Position numbers and translations under genes: made by a program. A stretch of 57,831 nucleotides of DNA from Aliihoeflea sp. 2WW (GTDB lineage: Bacteria > Pseudomonadota > Alphaproteobacteria > Rhizobiales > Rhizobiaceae): positions 1 to 57,831 of the forward strand of contig NZ_AYOD01000042.1 of the NCBI RefSeq assembly GCF_000497755.1, written 5' to 3'. This document shows positions 28,013-37,265 of this stretch, in pieces (the first letter of the stretch is position 1; each line of letters opens with the position of its first letter). A model generated the notes under the pieces. The model made no database searches. It was not told where the DNA came from and saw nothing but the letters and a program-made list of their open reading frames with translations.

Positions 28013-29904
28013 CCCGCCCGACGCTTGAGCCCGCGCGACGACCGGGCGTTTTCTTCCTCGAAGAGACCCGCCAGTTGCTCGGTCATCGCGCCGGCCAGTT
28101 CCTCGGCGTCGACGATGGTGACGGCGCGGCGGTAATAGCGCGTGACGTCGTGGCCGATGCCGATGGCGAGGAGCTCGACCGGCGAGCGGGTCTCGATCAG
28201 GTCGATCGCCGCGCGCAGATGGCGCTCCAGATAGTTGCCCGGATTGACCGACAGCGTCGAATCGTCGACCGGCGCGCCGTCCGAGATCATCATCAGGATC
28301 TTGCGCTGCTCGGGCCGAGCGATCAGGCGCTGGTGCGCCCAAAGCAGGGCCTCGCCGTCGATGTTTTCCTTCAGCAGACCCTCGCGCATCATCAGGCCGA
28401 GATTGCGGCGCGCGCGGCGCCACGGCTCGTCGGCGGACTTGTAGATGATGTGGCGCAGGTCGTTGAGGCGGCCGGGATTGGCGGGCTTGCCGCCCTTCAG
28501 CCACTTCTCGCGCGCCTGCCCGCCCTTCCACGCGCGCGTGGTGAAGCCGAGGATTTCGACCGAGACGCCGCAGCGTTCCAGCGTGCGGGCGAGGATGTCC
28601 GCGCAGGTGGCGGCGACAGTGATCGGGCGGCCGCGCATGGAGCCGGAATTGTCCAGCACCAGCGTGACGACCGTGTCGCGGAAATTGGTGTCGCGCTCGC
28701 GCTTGAAGGAGAGCGGCTGCATCGGGTCGATGACGACGCGCACGAGGCGGGCCGGATCGAGCGAGCCTTCCTCGAGGTCGAACTCCCACGAGCGGTTCTG
28801 CTGCGCCATCAGGCGGCGCTGGAGGCGGTTCGCCAGACGCCCGACGACGCCCTGGAGGTTGGCGAGCTGCTTGTCGAGGAAGGCGCGCAGGCGCTCCAAC
28901 TCCTCTTCGTCGCACAGTTCGGCGGCGCTGACCGTCTCATCGAACTCGCGGGTGAAGACCTTGTAGTCGATCTCCTTCGGCAGATTGGCGAAGGGGTCAT
29001 TGGTGCGGCGCGTCTCGCCCGGCGTTTCGGCGTCGAGCTCATCGTCGTCGGCCATGTCGTCGGCAGAGGCGTCGGTGGCTTCCGTCTCGCCGGCCTCCTG
29101 GTCGTCGCTCGTCTCCTGCGAATCGTCGGCCTGGGACTGGTCGGAGCCCGAATCGTCCTCGCCGCCATCGTCGGCCGAATCCTCGCCTTCGGGCTGGTCG
29201 TCGTCATTGTCCTCGGTGTCGTCGGACTGCTCGTCCTCGGCAAGGTCCTCGGCCATATCCATCGAGGCGAGCATGTCTCGCATGACGCGCGCGAAGGCCT
29301 GCTGGTCGTCGACATTGGTCGTCAGGCCGTCGAGCGTGTCGCCGGCCTTTTCCTCGATCCAATCACGCCAGAGCGAGACGACGCGCTCGCCGCTCTTCGG
29401 CGCGGCACGGCCGGTCAGGCGCTCGCGGACCATCAGCGCGACGGCTTCCTCGAGCGGGGCCTCCGACTGCTGGGTGACGGCAGCGAGATTGGCCTTGGAG
29501 TATTTGTCCTCCAGCATCGAGCCGATATTGTCGCCGACGCCGGTCATGGCGCGCGAGCCGATCGCCTCGACGCGGGCCTGCTCGACCGCGTCGAAGATGG
29601 CGCGGGCCTGCTTGCCCTGCGGCGCGAGCTTCGAGTGGACGGCATTGTCGTGACAGGCGCGGCGCAGCGCCATGGAATCGCCGATGCCGCGCGTAACCGC
29701 GATGTCGCTCAGGCTCGGCTTGCGCGGCAGGTCCGGCAGGCGGGCGCGGTTGCCGGTCAGCGCCGGCTTTTCCTTCGCGAAGGTGACTTCCATCTCGGCA
29801 TCGCCGGAGATGGCGCGCACGCACAGGGACAGCGCACGCTTGAAGGCGTCGGTGTCGGCGCCCTTGCCGTTCTTCGCCCTCGAATTGTCGCCCGGTCCGG
29901 CCAT
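28009..29904 (-). CDS. cobT: Aerobic cobaltochelatase subunit CobT
   Basis: One of the three subunits (CobN, CobS, CobT) that insert cobalt into hydrogenobyrinate diamide in aerobic vitamin B12 synthesis. The 631-residue protein shows the family layout: an N-terminal domain, a very acidic Asp/Glu/Ser linker at about residues 220-300, and a C-terminal VWA domain with the MIDAS motif DNSGSMRG near residue 413. It is 9 nt downstream of cobS and overlaps the next gene. Confidence 0.96.
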   Translation of the reverse strand: MAGPGDNSRAKNGKGADTDAFKRALSLCVRAISGDAEMEVTFAKEKPALTGNRARLPDLPRKPSLSDIAVTRGIGDSMALRRACHDNAVHSKLAPQGKQARAIFDAVEQARVEAIGSRAMTGVGDNIGSMLEDKYSKANLAAVTQQSEAPLEEAVALMVRERLTGRAAPKSGERVVSLWRDWIEEKAGDTLDGLTTNVDDQQAFARVMRDMLASMDMAEDLAEDEQSDDTEDNDDDQPEGEDSADDGGEDDSGSDQSQADDSQETSDDQEAGETEATDASADDMADDDELDAETPGETRRTNDPFANLPKEIDYKVFTREFDETVSAAELCDEEELERLRAFLDKQLANLQGVVGRLANRLQRRLMAQQNRSWEFDLEEGSLDPARLVRVVIDPMQPLSFKRERDTNFRDTVVTLVLDNSGSMRGRPITVAATCADILARTLERCGVSVEILGFTTRAWKGGQAREKWLKGGKPANPGRLNDLRHIIYKSADEPWRRARRNLGLMMREGLLKENIDGEALLWAHQRLIARPEQRKILMMISDGAPVDDSTLSVNPGNYLERHLRAAIDLIETRSPVELLAIGIGHDVTRYYRRAVTIVDAEELAGAMTEQLAGLFEEENARSSRGLKRRAG

Positions 29905-29913
29905 CTTTTTCCG

Positions 29914-30900
29914 TTACGCCAGTACGACGTTTGCGGCGGATTCGGGCAGTTCCTGGCCGAAGGCGCGCTGGTAGAACTCGGCGACGACGGAGCGCTCCAG
30001 TTCGTCGCACTTGTTGAGGAAGGTCAGGCGGAAGGCGAAGCCGACATCCTTGAAGATTTCGGCATTTTCCGCCCACATGATGACCGTGCGCGGGCTCATC
30101 ACGGTGGACAGGTCGCCATTGATGAAGGCCGAACGCGTCATGTCGGCGACGCGGACCATCTTGCCCACGGTATCGCGGCCCTTGTCGTTGCGGAAGTGCT
30201 TGGCCTTGGCCAGCACGATGTTCACCTCGTCGTCATGCGGCAGGTAGTTCAGCGTCGTGACGATGGACCAGCGGTCCATCTGCGCCTGGTTGATCTGCTG
30301 CGTGCCGTGATAAAGGCCCGTCGTGTCGCCGAGGCCGACCGTATTTGCGGTGGCGAAGATGCGGAAGGCGGGGTGCGGGCGGATGACGCGGCTCTGGTCG
30401 AGCAGCGTCAGGCGGCCGGAGGATTCCAGCACACGCTGGATGACGAACATCACGTCCGGGCGGCCGGCATCGTATTCGTCGAAGACGAGCGCGACATTGT
30501 GCTGGTAGGCCCAGGGCAGGATGCCGTCCTTGAACTCGGTGACCTGCATGCCCTCGCGCACGACGATCGCGTCCTTGCCGACGAGATCGATACGGGAGAC
30601 GTGGCTGTCGAGATTGATGCGCACGCAGGGCCAGTTGAGACGGGCGGCGACCTGCTCGATATGGGTCGACTTGCCGGTGCCGTGATAGCCCGAGACCATG
30701 ACGCGGCGGTTGTAGGTGAAGCCGGCGAGGATGGCGAGCGTCGTCTGCTTGTCGAACAGATAGTCGGGATCGATGTCCGGCACATGGCTGTCCGCCACCG
30801 AATAGGCCGGCACAACCATCTCGGATTCGAAGCCGAACGTCTCGGCGACCGGCACGGTCGTGTCGGGCAGGTTTGCGATGTCGCGGTCAACCTTGTTCAT
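29914..30900 (-). CDS. cobS: Aerobic cobaltochelatase subunit CobS
   Basis: AAA+ ATPase that forms the motor ring of the cobaltochelatase with CobT. It has 328 residues: Walker [10 protein letters not shown] at 71-79, [13 protein letters not shown] as Walker B, and sensor-1 FATANTVG. The second of two adjacent ATGs (30900) is chosen because GGAG is spaced correctly to it and the family begins MNKVDRDI. CobN is not in the window. No cobalamin riboswitch was found upstream. Confidence 0.96.
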   Translation of the reverse strand: MNKVDRDIANLPDTTVPVAETFGFESEMVVPAYSVADSHVPDIDPDYLFDKQTTLAILAGFTYNRRVMVSGYHGTGKSTHIEQVAARLNWPCVRINLDSHVSRIDLVGKDAIVVREGMQVTEFKDGILPWAYQHNVALVFDEYDAGRPDVMFVIQRVLESSGRLTLLDQSRVIRPHPAFRIFATANTVGLGDTTGLYHGTQQINQAQMDRWSIVTTLNYLPHDDEVNIVLAKAKHFRNDKGRDTVGKMVRVADMTRSAFINGDLSTVMSPRTVIMWAENAEIFKDVGFAFRLTFLNKCDELERSVVAEFYQRAFGQELPESAANVVLA

Positions 30901-30975
30901 CATGTCTCCACACACGGCAGCCGGGCCGCCGCTCGTCAAATCTCGTTGCTGGCCATCGTTTACCAGACGGCGCGA

Positions 30976-31596
30976 TCAACACAAACCGGCTTGTTTGAGC
31001 ATCCGGTATGCCTGGATGACATCGCGAAACCGGTCTTCGGACGCGCGGTCGCCACCATTGGCATCGGGGTGATGCCGCTTCACAAGTTCCTTATAGCGCT
31101 GCTTGATCATCGTGCCAGTCGCCGAGGGGTCCAGGCCCAAGGTTTCCATGGCCTTGGCCTCAAGCGACTTCAGCTTGCGGGTGCGCGGGCGGTCGGACGG
31201 GTCGATGCCGTCCTTGAACATGCCGTAGGGATCGCGCATGCGGCCATTGGGTCCGGCGCGGCCCGATCGCTTCTGGGAAAAGTCGGGCGAGGCCTGCGCG
31301 CCCTTGTTGACGCCAATCTTCCAGGTCGGTCGATGGCCGGTCAGCGCCTCCTTCTGGAAGCGCGCGATGTCGCCTTCGGCAAGGCCGGAGAAGTAGTTGA
31401 AGCCCTTGTTGTACTCGCGCACATGATCGAAGCAGAATTTGAAATACTGGCCCTCCGCCATGCGGCCGACAGGCGCCCGGTGGGTGCCCGGTTCGTTGCA
31501 GCCATCCCACTGGCAAGCGGGCGCGCTCGTCGCCCGCTCTGCCTCGGGCGAGCGGCGGACCTTGATCTTCTCGAAATATTTCGAATAGGCGTTCAT
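30976..31596 (-). CDS. J-domain protein with C-terminal DnaJ domain
   Basis: Protein of 206 residues with its J domain at the C-terminus (about 150-206): GLDPSATGTMIKQRYKELV helix, then the HPD motif in RHHPDANGGDR, then a final DVIQAYRML helix. The N-terminal half has a possible metal-binding Cys/His set (CQWDGC, CFDH). It would stimulate a DnaK ATPase for an unknown client. Its neighbours cobS and bolA match the order known in rhizobia. Confidence 0.88.
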   Translation of the reverse strand: MNAYSKYFEKIKVRRSPEAERATSAPACQWDGCNEPGTHRAPVGRMAEGQYFKFCFDHVREYNKGFNYFSGLAEGDIARFQKEALTGHRPTWKIGVNKGAQASPDFSQKRSGRAGPNGRMRDPYGMFKDGIDPSDRPRTRKLKSLEAKAMETLGLDPSATGTMIKQRYKELVKRHHPDANGGDRASEDRFRDVIQAYRMLKQAGLC

Positions 31597-31730
31597 GGAA
31601 ACTCGTTACCGTCGAACCGGGAATTATGGGTGCTTCGGCGCGCGAAACAAGAATTGACATTCGGCCGACAATGAACGTCCTGCCGGTGATTTGGTAATCA
31701 GCGGCATCGGGCCGCATGAAGGAGACGGAT

Positions 31731-32033
31731 ATGACGATGAAGACAGCCATCGAAGACAAGCTCACGGAGCGGTTTCGTCCCGACCGGCTCGCGGTCATCG
31801 ACGAAAGCCATCTCCATGCCGGCCACCATCACCAGCATTCTGGCGAACATGAGACGTTCGACGGCTCGGGCGAGACGCATTTTCGCGTCCGCATCGTCGC
31901 GCCGGAATTCGCCGGCATGAGCCGGATCGCACGTCACCGTGCCGTCAACGACGCACTGGCGGGCGAACTGGCGGCGGGCGTTCATGCGCTCGCCATCGAA
32001 CCGGCCGCGCCCGGAGAGGCGACGCGCTGGTGA
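31731..32033 (+). CDS. bolA: BolA family protein
   Basis: Protein of 100 residues with the BolA fold: an N-terminal helix (AIEDKLTERFRP), then VIDESHLHAGH and a strand with ETHFRVRIVAPEF, and the RHRAVNDAL helix. BolA proteins partner with monothiol glutaredoxins in iron-sulfur trafficking or regulation. The histidine-rich HAGHHHQHSGEH loop could bind the cluster. AAGGAG precedes ATG 31731. It is divergent from the J-domain gene. Confidence 0.92.
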   Translation: MTMKTAIEDKLTERFRPDRLAVIDESHLHAGHHHQHSGEHETFDGSGETHFRVRIVAPEFAGMSRIARHRAVNDALAGELAAGVHALAIEPAAPGEATRW

Positions 32034-32036
32034 GGC

Positions 32037-33392
32037 TCATTCGGCCGGCGGACGCACCGGATCGACCGCCGTCGGCTCCGGCTCGCGCGCAGGCGGGGGA
32101 AGCTGCAGCGGCGGCGGCGCGATCGCGGTTGCGGCAACGTCGCCGAGCGGGCGGATGCGCAGCCGGGTGATCCGGTTCTTCTCGCGCTTCAGGACCACGA
32201 ATCGCATGCCGTGGAAGGTGAAGGCCTGCTTTTCCTCGGGAATCATCTGCGCCTCGTGGATGACGAGACCGGCGATGGTGGTGGCCTCTTCGTCCGGCAG
32301 GCTCCAGTCGAGCGCGCGGTTCAGGTCGCGGATCGGCACGAAACCCTCGACGACGACGGAGCCGTCGGCCTCCTGCTTGACGCCCTGCATCTCGACGTCG
32401 TGCTCGTCGGCGATCTCGCCGACGATCTCCTCGATGATGTCCTCCAGCGTGACAAGACCTTCGACCTCGCCATATTCGTCGACGACGATCGCGAAATGCG
32501 CCTTGCGGCGGAGGAAGGCTGTGAGCTGGTCCTGAAGTGTCGTCGTGTCCGGCACGAACCAGGGCTTCGAGGCCACCTTGAGGATTTCGATCCGCGAGAA
32601 ATCGTTGCCGACCTCGTTGAGCGCGCGCAACAGATCCTTGGCGTGGATGACGCCGACGATGTTGTCGGTCGAGCCGCGCCAGAGCGGCAGGCGCGTATAG
32701 GGGCTCTGCAGGATTTCGCGAACCACCGCCTCGGGCGCCTCGTCGGCATTGACCGACCGCATCGAGGTGCGGTGGACCATGATGTCGGAGACTTCGAGTT
32801 CGTGCAGGTCGAGAAGGCCGCCGACGCGGTCGCGATCATGCTTTTCGAGCCCGCCCTCGCGCTGCAGCACCTCGACGGTGCCGCGGATTTCCTCATGCGC
32901 GGACAGGAGATTGTCGTCGCGGCCGAGATGAATGCCGAACAGGCCGAGCAGGGCGCGGACGATGAAATTCACCCCCACCGACAGATGGCCGAAGATCAGC
33001 ACCACGAACTGCGCGAAACGCGACACCGTAAGGGCGAACTGCTCCGGCTTCGACAGCGCCCAGGATTTCGGCAGGATTTCGGCGAAGATGACGAGCAGGA
33101 CCGTCATTCCGACGGTGGCATAGACGACGCCGGCGGAGCCGAACACCGTCAACAGAACGCTGGTGGCGAGCGAAGAGGCGAGGATGTTGACGAGATTGTT
33201 GCCGATCAGCAGCGCGCCGACCATGCGGTCCTTGCGCTCGATCAGCCGCGAGATCACTCCGGCGCGGGCATCGCCATTCTGCTCGAGCGTGTGAAGGCGC
33301 GCGCGCGAGACGGCGGTCACGCTCGTTTCGGTGCCCGAAAACAGGAAGGACAGCATGATCAGAAAGATGATGATGGCGATCGTCAGGATCAT
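32037..33392 (-). CDS. CNNM/CBS-domain transporter (hemolysin C / CorC family)
   Basis: Inner-membrane protein of 451 residues: an N-terminal CNNM domain with three to four helices (FLFSGTETSVTAVSRARL, GNNLVNILASSLAT), a CBS pair at about 200-330 (DIMVHRTSMRSVNADE, VVDEYGEVEGLVTLEDIIEE) and a CorC_HlyC domain at the end, then a Pro-rich tail. The family is linked to magnesium/cobalt efflux. Its ATG overlaps the aroB stop (ATGA), so it is the last gene of aroK-aroB. Confidence 0.88.
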   Translation of the reverse strand: MILTIAIIIFLIMLSFLFSGTETSVTAVSRARLHTLEQNGDARAGVISRLIERKDRMVGALLIGNNLVNILASSLATSVLLTVFGSAGVVYATVGMTVLLVIFAEILPKSWALSKPEQFALTVSRFAQFVVLIFGHLSVGVNFIVRALLGLFGIHLGRDDNLLSAHEEIRGTVEVLQREGGLEKHDRDRVGGLLDLHELEVSDIMVHRTSMRSVNADEAPEAVVREILQSPYTRLPLWRGSTDNIVGVIHAKDLLRALNEVGNDFSRIEILKVASKPWFVPDTTTLQDQLTAFLRRKAHFAIVVDEYGEVEGLVTLEDIIEEIVGEIADEHDVEMQGVKQEADGSVVVEGFVPIRDLNRALDWSLPDEEATTIAGLVIHEAQMIPEEKQAFTFHGMRFVVLKREKNRITRLRIRPLGDVAATAIAPPPLQLPPPAREPEPTAVDPVRPPAE

Positions 33393-34498
33393 GCCGGCAG
33401 ATTCTCCGTCAGGAAGGCGAGCACGTCGGCAGGCGATACGTCCCTGGCGATGAAGGACCGACCGATGCCGCGGGTGAGGATGAAGGTCAGCGCGCCGCGC
33501 GAGACCTTCTTGTCCTGCGCAATATAGGTCAAAAGCGCCTCCGCGCCAGGAAGGCCGCCGGGAACGTCGGCCATTCTGGTCGGCAGGCCGACCTCGCCCA
33601 GATGGCGCTCGACGCGATCGGCTTCGGCGGGGTCGAGAAGGCCGAGGCGGGCGGAGAAGCGGTGCGCGAGCACCATGCCGATCGCCACCGCCTCGCCATG
33701 GACGAGACGCGCGCCGTCATAGTTCGTCGCGCCTTCCAGCGCATGCGCAAAGGTGTGGCCGAGATTGAGAAGCGCCCGGTCGCCCGTCTCGCGCTCGTCG
33801 CGGGCGACGACATCGGCCTTCGACTGGCAGGAGCGGCGGATGGCCTCGACGCGGGGCTGGCCGCCGGCGAACACTTCGCGCCAGTTCTCCTCCAGCCAGG
33901 TGAAGAAATCGGGCTGGTCGATGAGGCCGTATTTGGCCATCTCGGCATAGCCGGCGCGAAATTCGCGCGGCGAGAGCGTGTCGAGCGCGGCGGTGTCGGC
34001 GATGACGAGCGCGGGCTGCTGGAAGACGCCGACGAGATTCTTGCCGCGTTTCGTGTTGATGCCCGTCTTGCCGCCGACGGACGAATCCACCTGCGCCAGA
34101 AGCGAGGTCGGCGCCTGGACGAATTCCATGCCGCGGCGCACGATACCGGCGGCAAAGCCGGTCAAATCGCCGATGACCCCTCCCCCGAGCGCGAGCACGC
34201 AGTCATTGCGCTCGAAGCGGCCGGCAAGAACGAAATCGACGACCTGTTCGAGCTTCGCGAAGCTCTTGGTCGCCTCGCCTGCCGGCAGGACGAGGATTTC
34301 GTGAGCGATGCCGGATGCCTCCAGCGACGCCTCGAGGCGCGGCCACTGGCTGGCTGCCACGTTTTCATCGGTGACGATTGCGAGGCGGGCGCGCGGCAGG
34401 CGCGCGGCGATGGCGGGACCCGCCTCCTCCAGCGCGCCTGGGCCGATCAGGATCGGATAGGATCGCGTGCCTAGCTGGACATCGACGCGGCTCGTCAT
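33389..34498 (-). CDS. aroB: 3-dehydroquinate synthase
   Basis: Second step of the shikimate pathway: converts DAHP to 3-dehydroquinate with NAD+ and a divalent metal. It has 369 residues with LALGGGVIGDLTGFAAG (NAD-binding), SSVGGKTGINTKRGKN (substrate site) and the metal-binding LNLGHTFAHALE motif. It starts 1 nt after the aroK stop codon region and overlaps the CNNM gene by 4 nt, a tight operon. Confidence 0.97.
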   Translation of the reverse strand: MTSRVDVQLGTRSYPILIGPGALEEAGPAIAARLPRARLAIVTDENVAASQWPRLEASLEASGIAHEILVLPAGEATKSFAKLEQVVDFVLAGRFERNDCVLALGGGVIGDLTGFAAGIVRRGMEFVQAPTSLLAQVDSSVGGKTGINTKRGKNLVGVFQQPALVIADTAALDTLSPREFRAGYAEMAKYGLIDQPDFFTWLEENWREVFAGGQPRVEAIRRSCQSKADVVARDERETGDRALLNLGHTFAHALEGATNYDGARLVHGEAVAIGMVLAHRFSARLGLLDPAEADRVERHLGEVGLPTRMADVPGGLPGAEALLTYIAQDKKVSRGALTFILTRGIGRSFIARDVSPADVLAFLTENLPA

Positions 34499-34499
34499 C

Positions 34500-35087
34500 T
34501 CAGGTCACCTTCGTGATGTTTTGCGCCAGCCTGGCGTCGACGGCTTCGATGATCTCGGCCGCGATGGTGCCGTGACGTGCGTCGCGGCTGACGATGGTCA
34601 CGTCGGCTTCGCCATAGACGGGATAGCGGTCCTCCATCAGCTTGCGCATCACCGCGCGCGGATCGGAGTTCTTCAGGAGCGGCCGGTTCTGGCGGCGGGC
34701 GACACGGTCCATCAACGTGTCGAGATCGGCCTTGAGCCAGATCGAGATGCCGTTGGCGCGGATCGCAGCGCGGGTGTCCGCATTCATGAAGGCACCACCG
34801 CCGGTTCCGATGACCGCCGGGCCATCGGCGATGAGACGGGTGACGACGCGCTGTTCGAGCGCGCGGAATTCGACCTCGCCATAGGCCTCGAAAAGCTCCG
34901 GCACGGTCATGCGCGAGACGCTTTCGATCTCGTGATCGCTGTCGGCGAAGGGGAGCTGGAGGATCTGCGCAAGCTTGCGGCCGACCGAGGTCTTGCCGGC
35001 GCCCATCAGGCCGACGAGAACGAGCGTCTTCGTGCCGATGCCGGCACGCACGCGCTCCACCAGTTCTGCCATATCCGTCGCGCCCAT
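34500..35087 (-). CDS. aroK: Shikimate kinase
   Basis: Phosphorylates shikimate using ATP. It has 195 residues with Walker [16 protein letters not shown] near residue 25, ADSDHEIE (shikimate-binding Asp), and GTGGGAF near 85 (substrate loop). Start ATG 35087 is chosen because GGAG lies 7 nt upstream; longer in-frame starts add a Cys-rich leader without a ribosome binding site. It is the first gene of aroK-aroB and divergent from a 49-residue membrane protein. Confidence 0.95.
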   Translation of the reverse strand: MGATDMAELVERVRAGIGTKTLVLVGLMGAGKTSVGRKLAQILQLPFADSDHEIESVSRMTVPELFEAYGEVEFRALEQRVVTRLIADGPAVIGTGGGAFMNADTRAAIRANGISIWLKADLDTLMDRVARRQNRPLLKNSDPRAVMRKLMEDRYPVYGEADVTIVSRDARHGTIAAEIIEAVDARLAQNITKVT

Positions 35088-35221
35088 ACCCTGCTCCACG
35101 CAAGGGGTATCGACAGGAACGGAGCCAACGTCAAGCTGGGATGAACACGACTTATGCTTGCACTCGCACACGCGGCGTCCCATAAAGAAACACGCAAGCG
35201 CGGCGGACTGACGGGAGACCG

Positions 35222-35371
35222 ATGCCTACACTTTTCCGGTTTCTGATGACGCTCCTGATCCTGGCCGGTATCGCCTACGGAGCAATGTATGCGCTGGTGC
35301 TGTTCGTGGAACCCAATCGCGGCGAGATGACGGTTCGCATACCGCCGGAACGGTTGCAGCCGCCGCAGTGA
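35222..35371 (+). CDS. Small single-pass membrane protein, 49 residues
   Basis: A short gene divergent from aroK. It has one hydrophobic helix (about residues 4-31, [20 protein letters not shown]) and a C-terminal [21 protein letters not shown] lies before the ATG. A protein of this shape next to aroK is familiar from other Rhizobiales, so I regard it as real. The function is unknown. Confidence 0.7.
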   Translation: MPTLFRFLMTLLILAGIAYGAMYALVLFVEPNRGEMTVRIPPERLQPPQ

Positions 35372-35380
35372 AGCGAAGGC

Positions 35381-35563
35381 TCAGCTCAAGAGATTGAACA
35401 GCAGCGTGCCTGCGATAAGCGCAGCGAGAATCAGAACTCCCAACCGGAAATAGCCGAACGGGCCGTAATTCGGGCCGGGCGGCAAGGGCTCGGAGCCGTC
35501 GCCCTGATGGTCGCCCATCGCAAGCCGTGCCGCACGTTCCAGATTCATCATGTGAGCGACCAT
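35381..35563 (-). CDS. Small membrane protein under an EcfG-type promoter
   Basis: Protein of 60 residues: a short soluble N-terminus with Pro/Gly (PLPPGPNYGPFGY) and one C-terminal hydrophobic helix (LGVLILAALIAGTLLFNLL). GGGAGG precedes the ATG at 35563. A perfect GGAAC-N16-CGTT promoter lies 34-58 nt upstream, so it should be induced in the general stress response. I do not recognise the family. Confidence 0.75.
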   Translation of the reverse strand: MVAHMMNLERAARLAMGDHQGDGSEPLPPGPNYGPFGYFRLGVLILAALIAGTLLFNLLS

Positions 35564-35596
35564 TACCGCCTCCCATTTTGCGCTGCCTGAAAATCA

Positions 35597-35621
35597 AACG
35601 GCGCACCGGAAATTCCGTTCC
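35597..35621 (-). promoter_or_regulatory. EcfG-type promoter for the 60-residue membrane protein
   Basis: On the minus strand GGAAC (35621-35617), 16 nt, CGTT (35600-35597). This is an exact match to the alphaproteobacterial general stress consensus. Confidence 0.85.
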
Positions 35622-35654
35622 CGAGGGATGATCGCAAAAAAGAATGAACGTTAC

Positions 35655-35680
35655 GGAACCCGTTCGTGTCGAAACAGTTA
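35655..35680 (+). promoter_or_regulatory. EcfG-like promoter for the candidate small RNA
   Basis: GGAAC (35655-35659), 17 nt, GTTA (35677-35680); one mismatch in the -10 (CGTT expected). It would start transcription near 35687, right at the first stem of the RNA. Confidence 0.55.
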
Positions 35681-35687
35681 ACAGGCA

Positions 35688-35820
35688 CAGTGAAGTGGCC
35701 CGACGCCACCCCCCTCCAATCGCCCCCCGCGAACGGCGCTTCACTGATTGAAGGAGAGCGTATCCCCCGAACGCCTTCTTCGCCCCCTCCAAAGCCGGCC
35801 CTTCGTGGCCGGCTTTTTTT
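35688..35820 (+). ncRNA. Candidate stress-induced small RNA with C-rich anti-SD loops
   Basis: About 130 nt with no credible reading frame. An 8-bp stem CAGTGAAG/CTTCACTG (35688-35695 with 35739-35746) encloses CCCCCCTCC. A second hairpin (GCGT/ACGC plus GAAG/CTTC) exposes CCCCC at 35763-35767, then GCCCCCTCC leads into a strong terminator with a long T-run. Exposed CCUCC motifs can pair with Shine-Dalgarno sequences, as in the CcsR and GsrN types of alphaproteobacterial sRNA. Transcription is inferred, not shown. Confidence 0.6.
35791..35820 (+). terminator. Rho-independent terminator of the candidate sRNA
   Basis: AAAGCCGGCC / GGCCGGCTTT with a 6-nt loop followed by more T residues on the plus strand. 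The U-run direction shows that a plus-strand transcript ends here, although both flanking protein genes are on the minus strand. Confidence 0.85.
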
Positions 35821-35844
35821 CGCCTGTCGGCAAGGTCGAGGCGG

Positions 35845-36831
35845 TCAGATTTCGAAATTGCCTTCGGGAATGCGCAGGCGATAGTCGAGGTGGCCGTCGG
35901 AAAATTCGAGCGAGGCCTCGCCTTCGACGGAGGCCGGCACGACGCGCTCGAGCGCAACGCTGCCGAAGCGCTTGTCGCCCATGGCGCCCTCGGCGACGCG
36001 GGTATTCTCATGCCAGTTGAGGAGGATGGTGCGCTTACCCTCCTCGTCCTCCTCCAATGTGGCAGAGAGGCCGACATAGCCGTTCGGCCGCGAAAGCGCG
36101 CCGTGGCTCATCGAATTGATGACGAGTTCGTGCAGCGCCAGGCCGATATGCAGCGCGGCATTCGGATTGAGATAGGGATCGACGCCCTTGAGACGGATCG
36201 AAAAAGCGGGGTCTTCGCAATAGCGGCTGACCTGTCCGGCGACGAGTTCGCTCAATGTCGCCCCGCGCCAGTTCGACGAGGTGACGAGATCCTGCGACGA
36301 GGCCAGCGACTGGATGCGGCCGCGAAAGCGCGTCAGGAAAACGTCGATCGATCCGGAATAGCGGCCGGTCTGGGTCGCGATGCTCTGGATAATGGCGAGA
36401 AGGTTCTTCGAGCGATGGCTGACCTCGCGCAACAGCGTGCGCAGTGTCTGCTCGCGGTGCTTCTGGCTGGTCACGTCCACGATGGTGGAGACGATGCCGC
36501 TGACGCCGCCGCCCTTTTCAAGGCGTGGATCGAGCCATACAGAGAACCACCGTCCGCCGTCGTCCGCGCCTTGCCGGAATTCGTAGTGAGCCGACTGGCC
36601 GCTTTCCAGGACCTGCCGTTTGATGGCGATGGCCGCTTCGGCGTCGGAAGCGTCGAGAAATTCACTGTCCGACTGGCCGACGATCGACGAGACGTGCCAG
36701 GAAGACGGGAGGTTGTGAGCCCAAAGGACCTTGAGATGGATGTCCTGGGCGATGACCGCCACACCGGCATTCTTCAACGCGGTCGCGAGCACGCGCTCCT
36801 CGTCGATTGTGTCAGCGGTCCCGAAACTCAC
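35845..36831 (-). CDS. HWE-family sensor histidine kinase with PAS domain
   Basis: Cytosolic kinase of 328 residues: a PAS domain at about 15-125, then the phosphoacceptor region EVSHRSKNLLAIIQS with His139, and an HWE-type ATPase domain with the LHELVINSMSHG N-box and an NWHE motif. In Hyphomicrobiales such kinases phosphorylate PhyR to switch on the general stress response. It lies 64 nt downstream of the DUF1328 gene and about 430 nt below phyR on the same strand, so it is the likely PhyR kinase. Confidence 0.9.
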   Translation of the reverse strand: MSFGTADTIDEERVLATALKNAGVAVIAQDIHLKVLWAHNLPSSWHVSSIVGQSDSEFLDASDAEAAIAIKRQVLESGQSAHYEFRQGADDGGRWFSVWLDPRLEKGGGVSGIVSTIVDVTSQKHREQTLRTLLREVSHRSKNLLAIIQSIATQTGRYSGSIDVFLTRFRGRIQSLASSQDLVTSSNWRGATLSELVAGQVSRYCEDPAFSIRLKGVDPYLNPNAALHIGLALHELVINSMSHGALSRPNGYVGLSATLEEDEEGKRTILLNWHENTRVAEGAMGDKRFGSVALERVVPASVEGEASLEFSDGHLDYRLRIPEGNFEI

Positions 36832-36895
36832 CCTAAAACTGCCCCCGATAAAGCCGGCCCGGGCTGATGCCGGACCAAAAAATGCTCACTCGTGC

Positions 36896-37063
36896 TCAAT
36901 TGGCGCGGCGCATGAAGCCGGCAACCACGGAGACGCACAAAAGAACGATGAAAATGAAAAACAGGATCTGGGCGATGCCCGCGGATGCGCCGGCAATGCC
37001 GCCGAATCCCACGGCGCCCGCGATCAATGCAACGACCAAAAATACCAGGGCCCAATAGAGCAT
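36896..37063 (-). CDS. DUF1328 family small membrane protein (YtjA-like)
   Basis: Protein of 55 residues with two hydrophobic helices ([19 protein letters not shown] and [20 protein letters not shown]) ending FMRRAN, a standard DUF1328 protein. GGGAG precedes its ATG at 37063. A perfect EcfG promoter lies about 130 nt upstream, so it is a stress-regulon gene. Function unknown, membrane stress is likely. Confidence 0.9.
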   Translation of the reverse strand: MLYWALVFLVVALIAGAVGFGGIAGASAGIAQILFFIFIVLLCVSVVAGFMRRAN

Positions 37064-37195
37064 CTGCGTTCTCCCTGGATCGCCCGCGGTCTTATGCGCG
37101 CCGAAGGACGATCCTACCACCTCTGGAGCATCGAAATCGTCGGCCCGAAGCGGGCCGGATTCCTCGCTCGAACTGCCGCCGCCATCCAGATGCTC

Positions 37196-37221
37196 AACGC
37201 ATCTTGGGGCGCGCTTGTTCC
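37196..37221 (-). promoter_or_regulatory. EcfG-type promoter for the DUF1328 gene
   Basis: Minus strand GGAAC (37221-37217), 17 nt, CGTT (37199-37196), exact consensus. It lies in the 202-nt gap between phyR and the DUF1328 gene and may also serve the HWE kinase. Confidence 0.85.
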
Positions 37222-37265
37222 CGTGCGGAACAGGATCGAGCCCTGCCCCGCACAAAGTCTCGCCG

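Noticed and set aside
30901-30975. Cobalamin riboswitch before cobS
   Set aside because: The region is short and has no B12-box-like sequence.
27988-31674. 1228-residue open frame antisense to cobT-cobS
   Set aside because: Composition is typical of GC-rich antisense shadow. The opposite strand encodes unmistakable CobT and CobS.
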